Virus record (IMG/VR): IMGVR_UViG_3300035035_000030 | Location: 1-35,247 of that record | Length of the DNA stretch: 35,247 nt | From: a virus | Direction: 5' to 3' (one strand) | Shown here: positions 23,901 through 31,804 of the stretch, one piece after another | Layout of the letters: every line of letters starts with the position of its first letter | Position numbering within the stretch: position 1 is the stretch's first letter | Position numbers and translations under genes: made by a program | Notes under the pieces: generated by a model | Database searches by the model: none | Told to the model about the DNA's origin: nothing | What the model saw: only the letters and a program-made list of their open reading frames with translations

Positions 23901-25618
23901 TTTTAAATGCTTTTCTTTTACCAGAACTAGCAGCAGACCTTAGAAGTCCTGATCCTCAAGTAAGAACTAATGCAAGAGGTCAAATTTATATGGGTAATGC
24001 TTTTGCTACTATTTTAGGATTTCTTGCTTACAAAGAGATTTATCAACCAGCAAATGAATTTATAAGTTCAAGTGAATATGATAGTGAAGATAAGATACCA
24101 AAAACATTTTTAACTGGTGGTGGTCCTAGTTGGAAAACAAAAGAAGGTGCTGCTAAACATCTTTCATTATTAAGGGCTGGTTGGCTGCCATACGCTAGAG
24201 CTTATTTAATGTATGACGAAGATGGTGAAATATTATTTGATGAAGATGGAAAACCGAAATATAACTATGTTTCTTATGAAGATTTACCAGATCCAGTTTT
24301 ATCTTTTGTTAAAGCTTGGGTTGATTTTCAAGAGATGTCTCCATTCTTTACTAAGAAATTAGACAGAATATATGATGAATATACTATTGGTTGGGCAGGT
24401 TTTATAGGTCGTGTCATTACAAATAAAAGTTATGTTCAACAATTTAATGAAACAATGGATATGTTTACTGCCTTACCAGAAGTAGGTGCAGGTGGAGTTG
24501 ATCCAGACGATACTATAAGTTATGAAAGACAAAGAAATATAGCTTATTTAGGTAGATTATTTGAATCTTCTGTAACTCCTTATAGTAGTTTATGGGAAGA
24601 TATACTTCGTTTGCCAGCAGATGTTACTGCACAAGTACTAGGTATAGATGAACAGAAAGCACAACAACTTAGAAAAGAAGGATCAGAAGGTTTAACAAAA
24701 TATGCGATAGAAGTTCTTGGTAAAGAAATAAAATTAGGTACTGTTAAAAATAAAAGACTTATAAGATTATTTGCCAAAATGGATACTAAAACATACTCAG
24801 GTGATTTTTCTGATTTAACAAGAAATATAAAAAATTTAAGATACCTTACAAGTGAAGATAAGTTAGGTTTATCGGATCAAGACTATAACGAAGTTAATGG
24901 TGCTTTGCAATATTTACATGGACTACTACAACAAATGAAAGCAAACGTGCCTTCTAATGTAGGTGGAGACTTACCATTTCAAGTAGAACATATTACTAAT
25001 GATGTGGTTACATATCCTAGTAGAAGAGGATTGAATGTATTTACAAATGCAAAACATTCAAAAAGTAATAATAATTTATTACATGAAGCTAGTTATACGA
25101 TAGGTAGATTATTGCCAGAGCCACCTAATATTATTAGGGGTAGTAAAGTAAAAAACTTTGTTAGAAATTCTAACTTTAGTAGTAAGTTATTTAAGCCAAT
25201 AAAATTAGACACAATACAATATAACAACTTAAAAAAATATGTTAATACAACTGTTTTAAGTATTGGCGGTAAAAGTTATAACAATGCAGATGCTTTAAAA
25301 GCATATATTAAAGGTGAACTTGAAAGGATAGAAGATGGATTTAGAGCAAAAGACCAATATAGTTATGCAGCAAATAAACAACAAATAGAAACACATGGAT
25401 TAAGTTCAGAAAAAGGACAGATTGCAGCAAATAGAATATTTAAAGTAATGAATGGAATAAATCAAAAATTTATTAACGCAGGTATTGAAAAATATGTTGA
25501 AGCAAACTTTTCAGAAGAAGAATTAGAAGCTAGGATAAACGTAAAACTAGATCAACAAAATGAGTATAATAAAGAAATGGAAGAAATCTTAGATACACTT
25601 AACCTAAATAGGTTTTAA
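20915..25618 (+). CDS. Internal virion protein D, gp16-like
   Basis: The 1567-residue protein, the longest gene in the window, takes the T7 gp16 position (1318 aa) and should form the inner-membrane part of the ejection channel. It starts with an acidic low-complexity segment. Two Gly/Ala-rich hydrophobic stretches follow (about residues 85-140, for example LGIEIGTGIGADLAFAPLLA, and about 155-215), able to insert in membranes. Next come a Lys/Gln-rich linker and a long helical body. No transglycosylase is visible at its N-terminus, unlike T7 gp16; that activity lies at the end of the preceding gene. One base separates the two genes. Confidence 0.85.
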   Translation: MTDSNIVKSLLDNKEEEKTDLNIVDNLNQQPSNFTNVFKTESKFDDYVNNTLFDEETFDFASQDFDFTNNIFTDLTEEKPQQNLSGLAKGLGIEIGTGIGADLAFAPLLALGPLGIAAYGGGQFTVGYYANIAAQKARGVKKISQAEAVAAGLVQIIPAGTTAKGLKGVAKSGVFGAGFGVGETFLRDLLGDDVTRDEYLLSLGFGGAFGAGFKGSLEGLSGIFNKVKGKTPAEADAILTKQDKKTINDAVKNIDTVSKKQKQKLKQEGVDTDKLDQEINNRKQQTTEQTPAVQTEVTQDLTFTAPEAYKRTKPRYGSANIQFQSDFDKMSWSLRNGRKVKAQNDGKMLKVFLDQGFTEKEVRLHGDKVHAKIKSIVKEQTGSASASVSNTSGLNLEVPILQDFANKVQTPLNKLDSQPDLDLGNTQLNPQKMNRIKDMQKGKKDLVTAKVRKKKDEGGFKGAERKSQFDTQEGGLGKMVDSKGKIGIDKKNLKFFQEYTRKKALLQNRLPDDEEVVINQQGLQIATDRVGNATQNFIDIIKKNAGKKTKKSQAAIDKAGAEIINAEKLVDDWLGYGIPLGTRLGRALQAFKIKPVEGIEGMTPAEVMKLSPLEKKNLTAQNRDVSPALTKLIEQSQDFQENLLAKIKEGHETGDYSQVIKVAQDMKEAGGSIENMVKLYNADAFGKTLKLANQTSRIINEVGINGVLSGLPSQRVNLYSGIVQTFLGNMKNFSGTLDVANGKGLIRKEGVEAATRHLFAMMYNFDFGLKVWKRSWDMEDNFINVGNSKIETGQRFVISSESPFFPLRTAINSTGKIIRLPSRLMTSNDALIQTPNILGSTAYHATMEALKKGLKGQDLDDYVKGSLDGVIAYILKGQEGELGRLKPLEGDTFFKKGIGPREFIADPVLAKIFQRAKNFGKEITYTQQIRGGRSDDVTDPLGLFAEEINNLAIQYPPMRTFFKFTRTPTNMIKDIMRYIPVINTPARFGGKKNYNFLNAFLLPELAADLRSPDPQVRTNARGQIYMGNAFATILGFLAYKEIYQPANEFISSSEYDSEDKIPKTFLTGGGPSWKTKEGAAKHLSLLRAGWLPYARAYLMYDEDGEILFDEDGKPKYNYVSYEDLPDPVLSFVKAWVDFQEMSPFFTKKLDRIYDEYTIGWAGFIGRVITNKSYVQQFNETMDMFTALPEVGAGGVDPDDTISYERQRNIAYLGRLFESSVTPYSSLWEDILRLPADVTAQVLGIDEQKAQQLRKEGSEGLTKYAIEVLGKEIKLGTVKNKRLIRLFAKMDTKTYSGDFSDLTRNIKNLRYLTSEDKLGLSDQDYNEVNGALQYLHGLLQQMKANVPSNVGGDLPFQVEHITNDVVTYPSRRGLNVFTNAKHSKSNNNLLHEASYTIGRLLPEPPNIIRGSKVKNFVRNSNFSSKLFKPIKLDTIQYNNLKKYVNTTVLSIGGKSYNNADALKAYIKGELERIEDGFRAKDQYSYAANKQQIETHGLSSEKGQIAANRIFKVMNGINQKFINAGIEKYVEANFSEEELEARINVKLDQQNEYNKEMEEILDTLNLNRF

Positions 25619-25621
25619 ATT

Positions 25622-27901
25622 ATGGCTACTAACACTACTGCATCTTTTACAAACCACACAGGCAATGGTACTGCTGGTCCGTTTAGCATTTCTTTTTCTT
25701 ACTTATCAGAAGCTGAAGTTGACGTATTTGTTGGTGGTGTTTTAAAAACCATTACTACACACTACACATTTACAAGTGCAACTCAGATTACTTTTACTTC
25801 TGGTAATGAACCTGCTAATGGTGCTGTAATTAAAATTCAAAGAGATACAAATATAGGTGCAAAAAAAGTAGATTTTAATGATGGTAGTGTTCTTACAGAA
25901 TCAGATCTTGATACACAAAACGATCAATTATTGTTTGGTTTACAAGAACTGTCAGATGAATATGTAAAAAGAAATGGAACTCAATCTATAACTGGTAATC
26001 TTGTATTTGAAGGAAGTACTGATGATAATAACGAAACAACTTTAGCTATAACAGATCCTACTGCTGATAGAACAATAACTTTACCTGATAGATCAGGAAC
26101 TGTAATTACATCAGGAGATACAGGTACAGTCACCTCAACAATGATTGAAGATGGAACTATTGTAAATGCTGATGTAAATGCAAGTGCAGCTATAGCTGGT
26201 ACAAAAGTTACACCAGCCTTTGGAAGTCAAAACTTATCTACAACTGGTACGGCTGCAACTGGAGCTTTGTCAGTAACAGGAAATATTGGCGTTTCTGGAA
26301 CTGTTGACGGTAGAGATGTAGCTGCTGATGGTACAAAATTAGATGGTATAGAAACTGCTGCAACGGCAGATCAAACCGCAGCAGAAATAAGAACTTTAGT
26401 TGAAGCTGCTACTGACTCCAATGTATTTACAGACGCAGACCATACAAAGCTAAATGGTATAGAAACTGGAGCTACCGCAGATCAGACAGATGCAGAGATA
26501 AGAACTGCTGTTGAAAATGCAACAGATAGTAATGTCTTTACAGATGCAGATCATACTAAATTAAATGGCATAGAAGCTGGAGCTACTGCTGACCAAACAA
26601 ACTCAGAAATAAAAACAGCATATGAAGCAAATTCAGATACCAACGCTTTTACAGATGCAGAAAAAACTAAGCTTAGTAATTTAGGTTCTTTAAATGCTTT
26701 ATCTGATGTAAATACAGCAGGTGTACAAGATGGGAAGATACTTAAATATCAAGCATCAAGTAGTAGTTTTATAATTGCTGATGATAGTGGTGGATCTCAA
26801 GGTGCTACTACATTTACAGGATTATCAGATACCCCTGCAAACTTTGGTAATGCTGCAAATAAAACATTAAAAGTAAACTCTAGTGGTAATGCTGTTGAGT
26901 TTGTTGATGTAACAACTTCATTCGCTGGACTAACAGACACACCTTCTTCACTATCTGGACAAGGCGGTAAAACAGTTAAAGTAAACTCAGGTGGTACAGC
27001 TTTAGAGTTTGAAACTGTAACTACAGACGTTGTAAATGACACCACACCACAGTTAGGTGGTAACTTAGATGTTCAAGCAAATGAAATTAATACAAGCACA
27101 ACTAACGGCAACATTAAATTAAATCCAAACGGCACAGGTGTTGTTGAAATCAAAGGTGATGGTAGTAGTGCTGATGGAACTTTACAACTTAACTGCTCAC
27201 AAAATACTCATGGTGTAAAAATAAAATCACCACCTCATAGTGCTGGACAAAGCTATACGTTAACTTTGCCTAGTGGAATTGTTAATGGTGGACTATTATC
27301 AACAGATAGCAATGGAAATCTTGGTTGGTCTACTAGCTATGTTCCTTCAACTGGTGGAAGTTTTACTGGTCAAATTAGTGCTTTTGGTGGTATTTTATTA
27401 GGCTCAAACGATATAATTAAATTTGATTCAGACGATACAGACACTAATCATATAAGTTTTAAAGGACCAACTTCTTTAAGTAGCACAGTTACTTATACAC
27501 TTCCCGAAGATGGCTCTAACGGACAGTTTTTAAAAACAAATGGTAGTGGTGTATTAAGTTTTGATACTATAGATTTAACTGCCTTGAGTGCATCTAATTT
27601 AACGTCTGGAACTGTACCTGATGCTAGATTCCCTGCAACTTTACCAGCAGCTTCAGCAGCAAACCTTACTTCAATACCAGCAGCTAACATTACTGGTACA
27701 TTACCAGCTATTGATGGGTCTGCTTTAACAGGAATATCGGGAGCAAAAGGTGGGTCAGGTGAGGCTATATTCTATGAAAGTGAAAATACAATGGATAATG
27801 ATTACACAATATCAACAAATCATAACGCTTTGGTTGCAGGTCCACTGACAATTAATGCTACACTAACAGTAAATACTAACTCTGTTGTGACGATTCCATA
27901 A
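25622..27901 (+). CDS. Tail fibre protein, gp17-like
   Basis: The 759-residue protein (T7 gp17: 553) binds the host receptor. Residues 1-115 form the T7-type fibre N-terminal domain that attaches to the tail (GPFSISFSYLSEAEVDVFVG, IKIQRDTNIGAKKVDFNDGS, then SDLDTQNDQLL). Residues 236-346 are three 37-residue repeats, and 398-469 two 36-residue repeats beginning F-x-G-L-S/T-D-T-P. Two related modules with GP or SP and LP motifs lie at 532-569 and 610-647. The C-terminus (GAKGGSGEAIFYESENTM with TINATLTVNTNS) resembles the beta tip of other marine phage fibres. Its stop overlaps the next gene by one base. Confidence 0.92.
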   Translation: MATNTTASFTNHTGNGTAGPFSISFSYLSEAEVDVFVGGVLKTITTHYTFTSATQITFTSGNEPANGAVIKIQRDTNIGAKKVDFNDGSVLTESDLDTQNDQLLFGLQELSDEYVKRNGTQSITGNLVFEGSTDDNNETTLAITDPTADRTITLPDRSGTVITSGDTGTVTSTMIEDGTIVNADVNASAAIAGTKVTPAFGSQNLSTTGTAATGALSVTGNIGVSGTVDGRDVAADGTKLDGIETAATADQTAAEIRTLVEAATDSNVFTDADHTKLNGIETGATADQTDAEIRTAVENATDSNVFTDADHTKLNGIEAGATADQTNSEIKTAYEANSDTNAFTDAEKTKLSNLGSLNALSDVNTAGVQDGKILKYQASSSSFIIADDSGGSQGATTFTGLSDTPANFGNAANKTLKVNSSGNAVEFVDVTTSFAGLTDTPSSLSGQGGKTVKVNSGGTALEFETVTTDVVNDTTPQLGGNLDVQANEINTSTTNGNIKLNPNGTGVVEIKGDGSSADGTLQLNCSQNTHGVKIKSPPHSAGQSYTLTLPSGIVNGGLLSTDSNGNLGWSTSYVPSTGGSFTGQISAFGGILLGSNDIIKFDSDDTDTNHISFKGPTSLSSTVTYTLPEDGSNGQFLKTNGSGVLSFDTIDLTALSASNLTSGTVPDARFPATLPAASAANLTSIPAANITGTLPAIDGSALTGISGAKGGSGEAIFYESENTMDNDYTISTNHNALVAGPLTINATLTVNTNSVVTIP
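26327..26659 (+). repeat. Three tandem 111-bp repeats in tail fibre gene
   Basis: Copies at 26327-26437, 26438-26548 and 26549-26659 each encode 37 residues of the form D-G/H-T-K-L-D/N-G-I-E, then ATADQT, a helical EI-R/K-T segment, and a FTDA end. A partial fourth begins at 26660 (EKTKLSNL). The DNA copies have diverged at many third positions while the protein stays similar, so selection keeps the protein repeat. They probably form a rod or coiled segment of the fibre. Confidence 0.9.
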
Positions 27902-28545
27902 TGGCAATAGCAATTAACGGATCTTCAAATACGATTACTGGATTAGCAGTAGGCGGTTTGCCTGACGGTTCTGTAACCGCTGCTGATCTAGCTAGTGGTG
28001 TTGCTTTTAATCCATCCTCACTTGTAGTCTTAGAGCAGTTTTATACTCCTTGTGATGGTTCAACTATTGCGACTAAAAAAGGCAATATTACTGTTCAAAA
28101 TGTTTCTGCAATACAGGATATGACATCAACTTTTACGGATATAACTGGTTCGACATTAACTTATGAACCTCCAGACGGAACTACACAAGTTATATACGAA
28201 TTTGGTTGTAATATTTCTGGTGACGGTAATGTAAGTAATGCTATATTTAGCACACAAATAGTTTTGAATGGAAACGCAATTTTACATTCAGGTCAAACTG
28301 ATAGATTAGGAGCGGCATTTGCCGATAGTTATAGAACAATTAAATTTGGAATTAATATTGGAGGTTCTACAAGTACCGATACAGGTAGACTGGCTAGTTG
28401 GAACTCAGGTATAGTTATAAAAGTACAAGGTGCTGAATATGGTTCTAACACATCTCAAGCACACAGTTTATTGAATTTTGGTAACAGTTCACCACAAAGA
28501 TTTAATATGCCACAAGTAGGAATTACAGCTATAGGAACACCTTAA
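27901..28545 (+). CDS. Accessory fibre/adhesin protein 1, 214 aa
   Basis: The 214-residue protein begins MAIAINGSSNTITGLAVGGL, a motif common at the start of marine phage fibre tips, followed by GSVTAADLASGVAFNPSSLV. The rest (TFTDITGSTLTYEPPDGTTQ, then VIYEFGCNISGDGNVSNAIF) reads as a beta-sandwich with short strands. It starts in a one-base overlap with the tail fibre stop and is followed by a second protein with a similar C-terminal style. A receptor-binding tip or fibre decoration is inferred from context. Confidence 0.7.
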   Translation: MAIAINGSSNTITGLAVGGLPDGSVTAADLASGVAFNPSSLVVLEQFYTPCDGSTIATKKGNITVQNVSAIQDMTSTFTDITGSTLTYEPPDGTTQVIYEFGCNISGDGNVSNAIFSTQIVLNGNAILHSGQTDRLGAAFADSYRTIKFGINIGGSTSTDTGRLASWNSGIVIKVQGAEYGSNTSQAHSLLNFGNSSPQRFNMPQVGITAIGTP

Positions 28546-28547
28546 CC

Positions 28548-29210
28548 ATGACAGGAAAGATTAAATTAAACGCAGCATCAGGTGGTGGCTCAGTAAGTCT
28601 AGAGGGGCCAGCTTCAAGTAATGCTGACGTAGAATTTAAATTACCTGTAGCAGATGGCAGTGCTAATCAAGTTTTAAAAACAAATGCTTCGGGTACTTTA
28701 AGTTTTGCTAATGGCGGTAAAATTGTAAATTATCAGAATATTATATGGACAGCACACGCTTCCGTAACTGCTACAACTTCAAGACCAGAAATATCTACAA
28801 GTCTTAGATTTACCTATACACCAACTTCTGCTACAAATAAAATTGTAATTAGATATAGATTAACAGCAAGTAATATAAACGCAGCAGTGACAATGTTTTT
28901 CCTTGGTAAAGATGTATCAAATTATTCTAATATGGCAGATAGTGAATATGTAAACTCACCAGCAGGATCTAGTGGTGGTTCAAGTGCTGCTCAAGATGAT
29001 GGAAACTCAGTTATGTACGGAAGTGGTAACTCAAGTGGAATGATGTCGCAAATTACTTTGATGGGAATAGAAACTGCTGGTAATACAAATCAAAGGATAT
29101 ATTCTGCACATTGTAAAAATACAAGCGGTGGTACTACGCATTTTAATAGATGGCATAGTGCAAGTTATTATGGAACTTCTTTTGGTGAACTTTTTGAGGT
29201 AGAAACTTAA
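28548..29210 (+). CDS. Accessory fibre/adhesin protein 2, 220 aa
   Basis: The 220-residue protein begins MTGKIKLNAASGGGSVSLEG and has at residues 14-53 the module VSLEGPASSNADVEFKLPVA followed by DGSANQVLKTNASGTLSF. It is clearly related to residues 610-647 of the tail fibre. The C-terminal part is a beta-rich domain (LRFTYTPTSATNKIVIRYRL) with a Ser/Gly-rich loop, ending HFNRWHSASYYGTSFGELFE. It probably is an additional fibre or tip protein. The stop shares one base with the next ORF. Confidence 0.7.
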   Translation: MTGKIKLNAASGGGSVSLEGPASSNADVEFKLPVADGSANQVLKTNASGTLSFANGGKIVNYQNIIWTAHASVTATTSRPEISTSLRFTYTPTSATNKIVIRYRLTASNINAAVTMFFLGKDVSNYSNMADSEYVNSPAGSSGGSSAAQDDGNSVMYGSGNSSGMMSQITLMGIETAGNTNQRIYSAHCKNTSGGTTHFNRWHSASYYGTSFGELFEVET

Positions 29211-29542
29211 TGGCATATTTAGATCACGAAGCTATTTACAAAGCGTACCCTAACGTTGTATCTATTGATGATGGTTTTGGTGCGTTTGATAAAGACAATA
29301 AACTAATTAGTCTTGAACAATCAAAAATAGACGAGGCAAGAACAGCTTTAAATGCTGAAGCTGCTGCTGTTAAGTATAAGACAGATAGAACAACTGATGG
29401 TAAGATTACATATCCTTCTCTCGGAGACTCATTAGACGCACTTTGGCATTGTATTGATGCTGATGCTGATTTAAAAGTTAAATTTGCAGGGTGGTACGAT
29501 TACATAAAATCAGTTAAAGATTCTAACCCAAAACCTTCCTAG
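29210..29542 (+). CDS. Possible fibre assembly chaperone, 110 aa
   Basis: The 110-residue protein has a short N-terminal domain (MAYLDHEAIYKAYPNVVSID), a helical middle (EQSKIDEARTALNAEAAAVK), and the block YPSLGDSLDALWHCIDADAD. YPxxGDxLDALW is a motif I recognise from many small proteins next to phage tail-fibre genes, including tail-fibre assembly proteins. It overlaps the preceding fibre gene by one base and likely helps fold or attach a fibre tip. The specific partner cannot be named. Confidence 0.7.
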   Translation: MAYLDHEAIYKAYPNVVSIDDGFGAFDKDNKLISLEQSKIDEARTALNAEAAAVKYKTDRTTDGKITYPSLGDSLDALWHCIDADADLKVKFAGWYDYIKSVKDSNPKPS

Positions 29543-29552
29543 GAGATAAATT

Positions 29553-29978
29553 ATGAGTAGTAGAGTTGTTGTTAACAGTATTAGACACACAGGAGCAAGT
29601 GTTGATGGAATTACTTTAGATAGTTCTGGTAATTTTTCTACAGGCGGTACAATTTCAGATAGCAAAGGCGATATAAGAAAAATAATTATAAGCAGTAAAA
29701 GTAGTGCATATACTTTAGTAGCTGCTGATGCAGGGAAAGCTATATATATTTCAACTGGTGGTGTTACTGTTCCTAATGCAGTTTTTTCTGCTGGTGATGC
29801 AGTAACTATTATTAACAATAGTGGATCGAGTCAAACTATAACACAAGGAACTAGCGTAACTATGTACAATACTGCGGATGCTGCTACAGGTAATAGAGCT
29901 TTAGCTGGTAGAGGAATGGCAACTATATATTTTGTTGATTCTTCTACTGCGTACATCTCAGGATCAGGGTTAAGCTAA
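29553..29978 (+). CDS. Accessory fibre protein 3, 141 aa
   Basis: The 141-residue product starts MSSRVVVNSIRHTGASVDGI with TLDSSGNFSTGGTISDSKGD, a start often seen in marine phage tail-associated proteins, and then reads as a small beta domain (YTLVAADAGKAIYISTGGVT, VTIINNSGSSQTITQGTSVT). AGGAG at about 29541-29545 gives a good ribosome binding site. It overlaps the glycine-rich adhesin by one base. A fibre base or adapter is inferred. Confidence 0.65.
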   Translation: MSSRVVVNSIRHTGASVDGITLDSSGNFSTGGTISDSKGDIRKIIISSKSSAYTLVAADAGKAIYISTGGVTVPNAVFSAGDAVTIINNSGSSQTITQGTSVTMYNTADAATGNRALAGRGMATIYFVDSSTAYISGSGLS

Positions 29979-30712
29979 TGGCTACTCAACAAATATTGTT
30001 GGGTGTTGGTGGTGTTTCTACTGTAGAGGTAAATGCAAGTAGCACTACTAATGTTGTTTTAGCAACTGTTTTTGGATCAGATTGGGCTGCTACTGTAGAT
30101 AAAATATACAATGTTCCATCTGGTGTAACTATAGGAGCAACTGCTGGAAATGCAGCCATATTAGTTTCATCTGGTATGGGTGGAACATTAGTAATTAATG
30201 TTGCTGGAGCAGTTCAAGGACATCATGGAACTGCTGGAAGTGGTGGTGCTTCAAATAGTATTTCGAGTCCTGCTCCAAGTGGTAGTGCTGGTGGAGCAGG
30301 CGGTCATGCAATAAGTGTCGCTTCATCTGGAACAACTATAAACAACACTGGTAGTATCTCTGGCGGTGGCGGTGGCGGTGGCGGTGGCGGTCAAGGAGGT
30401 TACAGGCAGGCAGGGTTTTTCTTTCAAATTGGAGGTGTTGGAGGTGCTGGAGGAGTAGGCCAAGGGTACAATCAATCTAATACTAGTGGTAGTGCTGGTG
30501 GAACTGGTAGTATTTATGGTAATCATGGTGGAAGTGGTGGCGGTGGTGGAACTTTTGGTTTCACTGGAAGTGGTGGTAATAGCGGCACTAGTCTTAGTGG
30601 AAGTGCTGGAAGTGGTGGAAGTGGTGGTGCTGCTGGAAAAGCTATTAATAATGGAGGAGCATCATGGACAAACGGCACTACAAGCGGAACATATCACGGT
30701 TCTTATACCTAA
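29978..30712 (+). CDS. Glycine-rich adhesin-like protein, 244 aa
   Basis: The 244-residue protein has an N-terminal beta region (about 1-90, with STTNVVLATVFGSDWAATVD) and a C-terminal half dominated by glycine, with a run of ten Gly after SIS and many GGAGG, SGGSGG and GSGG motifs broken by aromatic inserts (GYRQAGFFFQIGGV, TFGFTG). This resembles polyglycine-II-type adhesins such as gp38 of some T-even phages, in which variable loops between glycine strands contact the receptor. It is the last plus-strand member of the fibre cassette before a Pro-rich gene and a likely host-range determinant. Confidence 0.75.
   Translation: MATQQILLGVGGVSTVEVNASSTTNVVLATVFGSDWAATVDKIYNVPSGVTIGATAGNAAILVSSGMGGTLVINVAGAVQGHHGTAGSGGASNSISSPAPSGSAGGAGGHAISVASSGTTINNTGSISGGGGGGGGGGQGGYRQAGFFFQIGGVGGAGGVGQGYNQSNTSGSAGGTGSIYGNHGGSGGGGGTFGFTGSGGNSGTSLSGSAGSGGSGGAAGKAINNGGASWTNGTTSGTYHGSYT
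30362..30391 (+). repeat. GGCGGT x5 microsatellite in adhesin gene
   Basis: Five exact copies of the hexanucleotide GGCGGT encode ten consecutive glycines in the adhesin-like protein. Gain or loss of one copy would change the run by two glycines without a frameshift. G+C-rich compared with the rest of the window. Confidence 0.93.
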
Positions 30713-30715
30713 ATA

Positions 30716-31207
30716 ATGGATATACCAGAAATTAATCTGCCTGATACAGATTATATTCTTGTACCACCTAATACAATATTCTATCCACCTGTGGCAGAGA
30801 TTCCATATCTAGATCCAGTTCTTCTTCCAAGTCTGGAACAGGTAGAGTCGGGTTTGGGAGGTCAGGAAGCTTCTGTCGAAGAAGAAAAAGAATCTGCAAA
30901 GGAGGAAGGGTTGCAAGTAACACCAGAATCAATACCGAAAAACCTGCCAGAAACCAAAGAAACCTTATCAAGTGAAGAAGCTATAGCTACCTTTACTATA
31001 CCTTTTTATGGTGAAATGCCTATCCCTGCACCAGAAGTCATTGCATCCTCTGTGATAGCAGCAGGTACAGCGTCAGTTGCAAGCGTAGTAGGGGGTATTG
31101 CTATGCAGTCAGTATTAGCTTTTATCAAGAAAACATTTAAGAAAATATTTACTAAGATTCTTAAAAAAGAAGTCGCAAATGTAAAAGAAAAGATGGATAA
31201 TAAATAA
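30716..31207 (+). CDS. Pro/Glu-rich protein with C-terminal membrane segment
   Basis: The 163-residue protein has a proline-rich, hydrophobic start (MDIPEINLPDTDYILVPPNT), a very acidic middle (EASVEEEKESAKEEG, about 51-65), a hydrophobic helix at about 107-137 (VIASSVIAAGTASVASVVGG) and an adjacent basic amphipathic helix KKTFKKIFTKILKKEVANVK. The last segment looks membrane-active. It could be a holin-like or virion membrane protein; no family is recognised. It is the last plus-strand gene before the convergent minus-strand block. Confidence 0.7.
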   Translation: MDIPEINLPDTDYILVPPNTIFYPPVAEIPYLDPVLLPSLEQVESGLGGQEASVEEEKESAKEEGLQVTPESIPKNLPETKETLSSEEAIATFTIPFYGEMPIPAPEVIASSVIAAGTASVASVVGGIAMQSVLAFIKKTFKKIFTKILKKEVANVKEKMDNK

Positions 31208-31208
31208 C

Positions 31209-31265
31209 GTAGGTAGTGTTCACATACCTGTATTGGGTAACTCTTGTGGGGTCTAAACTACCTAC
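31209..31265. terminator. Inverted repeat between convergent genes
   Basis: GTAGGTAGT (31209-31217) and ACTACCTAC (31257-31265) are perfect inverted repeats of 9 bp, 39 bases apart, between the plus-strand gene ending at 31207 and the minus-strand gene ending at 31262, whose TAG lies in the repeat. Without T-tracts it may be a bidirectional terminator or a recombination footprint of the inserted minus-strand block. Confidence 0.4.
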
Positions 31266-31804
31266 TTGAATTTATCTGCGTTGGCTTTTACATAACTTCG
31301 TATATTGATTACATCATTGCAGATGTATGCGAACTTAGAAGCAGGGTTTATCATGTAGCCTGATGCGTGAAGCTGTCCGCACTTCAAGATACGAACTAGC
31401 TGCTTATCATGCACTTGCTTGTCTAATTCTTCTTTGGCTAGGTCTAGCTTTACTTTTGCTAATTCAGAACACGTATCATTATTAGTTCCTAGCGGTATCA
31501 TAAAACTCATCTGAAAACCCCAACCTTGATTAACACTATATGTTGGACCTTCTGGATTAGGGTTTCTTGCATCATTACCTGTATAAAAAGGTGTAAATGC
31601 CATAGTTGGTTGACTACAAACTAAGTTTCCAAACTGTTGTTTACCTGTCATTCCATTATTAACATTCATATTCTGATTGATAATACTAGAATTACCAATC
31701 GCATTTGGTTGAGCCTGTACGTTTGTGTCGCCTTCGGCTCTTGCTTTATTACTGACTAAAGACAGACAAAGAAGTGATAACGCTAGTAGTGTTGATCGTG
31801 TCAT
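31262..31804 (-). CDS. Exported protein with four cysteines
   Basis: The 180-residue product is read from ATG 31804, beginning MTRSTLLALSLLCLSLVSNK; an in-frame TTG at 31822 with an AGG upstream is the alternative start. A Sec signal peptide is evident (hydrophobic core LLALSLLCLSLV, cleavage likely after ARA). The mature part has an Asn/Gln-rich opening (NAIGNSSIINQNMNVNNGM), an aromatic middle (TPFYTGNDARNPNPEGPTYS) and four cysteines in LVCSQP, DTCSEL, LKCGQL and YICNDV that could form two disulfides. It looks periplasmic or surface-exposed. I know similar proteins only as hypotheticals in marine cyanophages. It overlaps the preceding minus-strand gene. Confidence 0.75.
   Translation of the reverse strand: MTRSTLLALSLLCLSLVSNKARAEGDTNVQAQPNAIGNSSIINQNMNVNNGMTGKQQFGNLVCSQPTMAFTPFYTGNDARNPNPEGPTYSVNQGWGFQMSFMIPLGTNNDTCSELAKVKLDLAKEELDKQVHDKQLVRILKCGQLHASGYMINPASKFAYICNDVINIRSYVKANADKFK

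Noticed and set aside
26327-26659. Tandem repeats considered as a CRISPR array
   Set aside because: Repeats are contiguous, coding and diverged at third positions with no spacers; they belong to the tail fibre protein.
29510-29818. 102-codon minus-strand ORF with hydrophobic stretches resembling a membrane protein
   Set aside because: It is antisense to two tightly spaced structural genes. The hydrophobicity results from complementary codons.
30486-30716. Val/Glu-rich ORF overlapping the glycine-rich adhesin
   Set aside because: This is another-frame translation of Gly/Ser codons in a repeat region.
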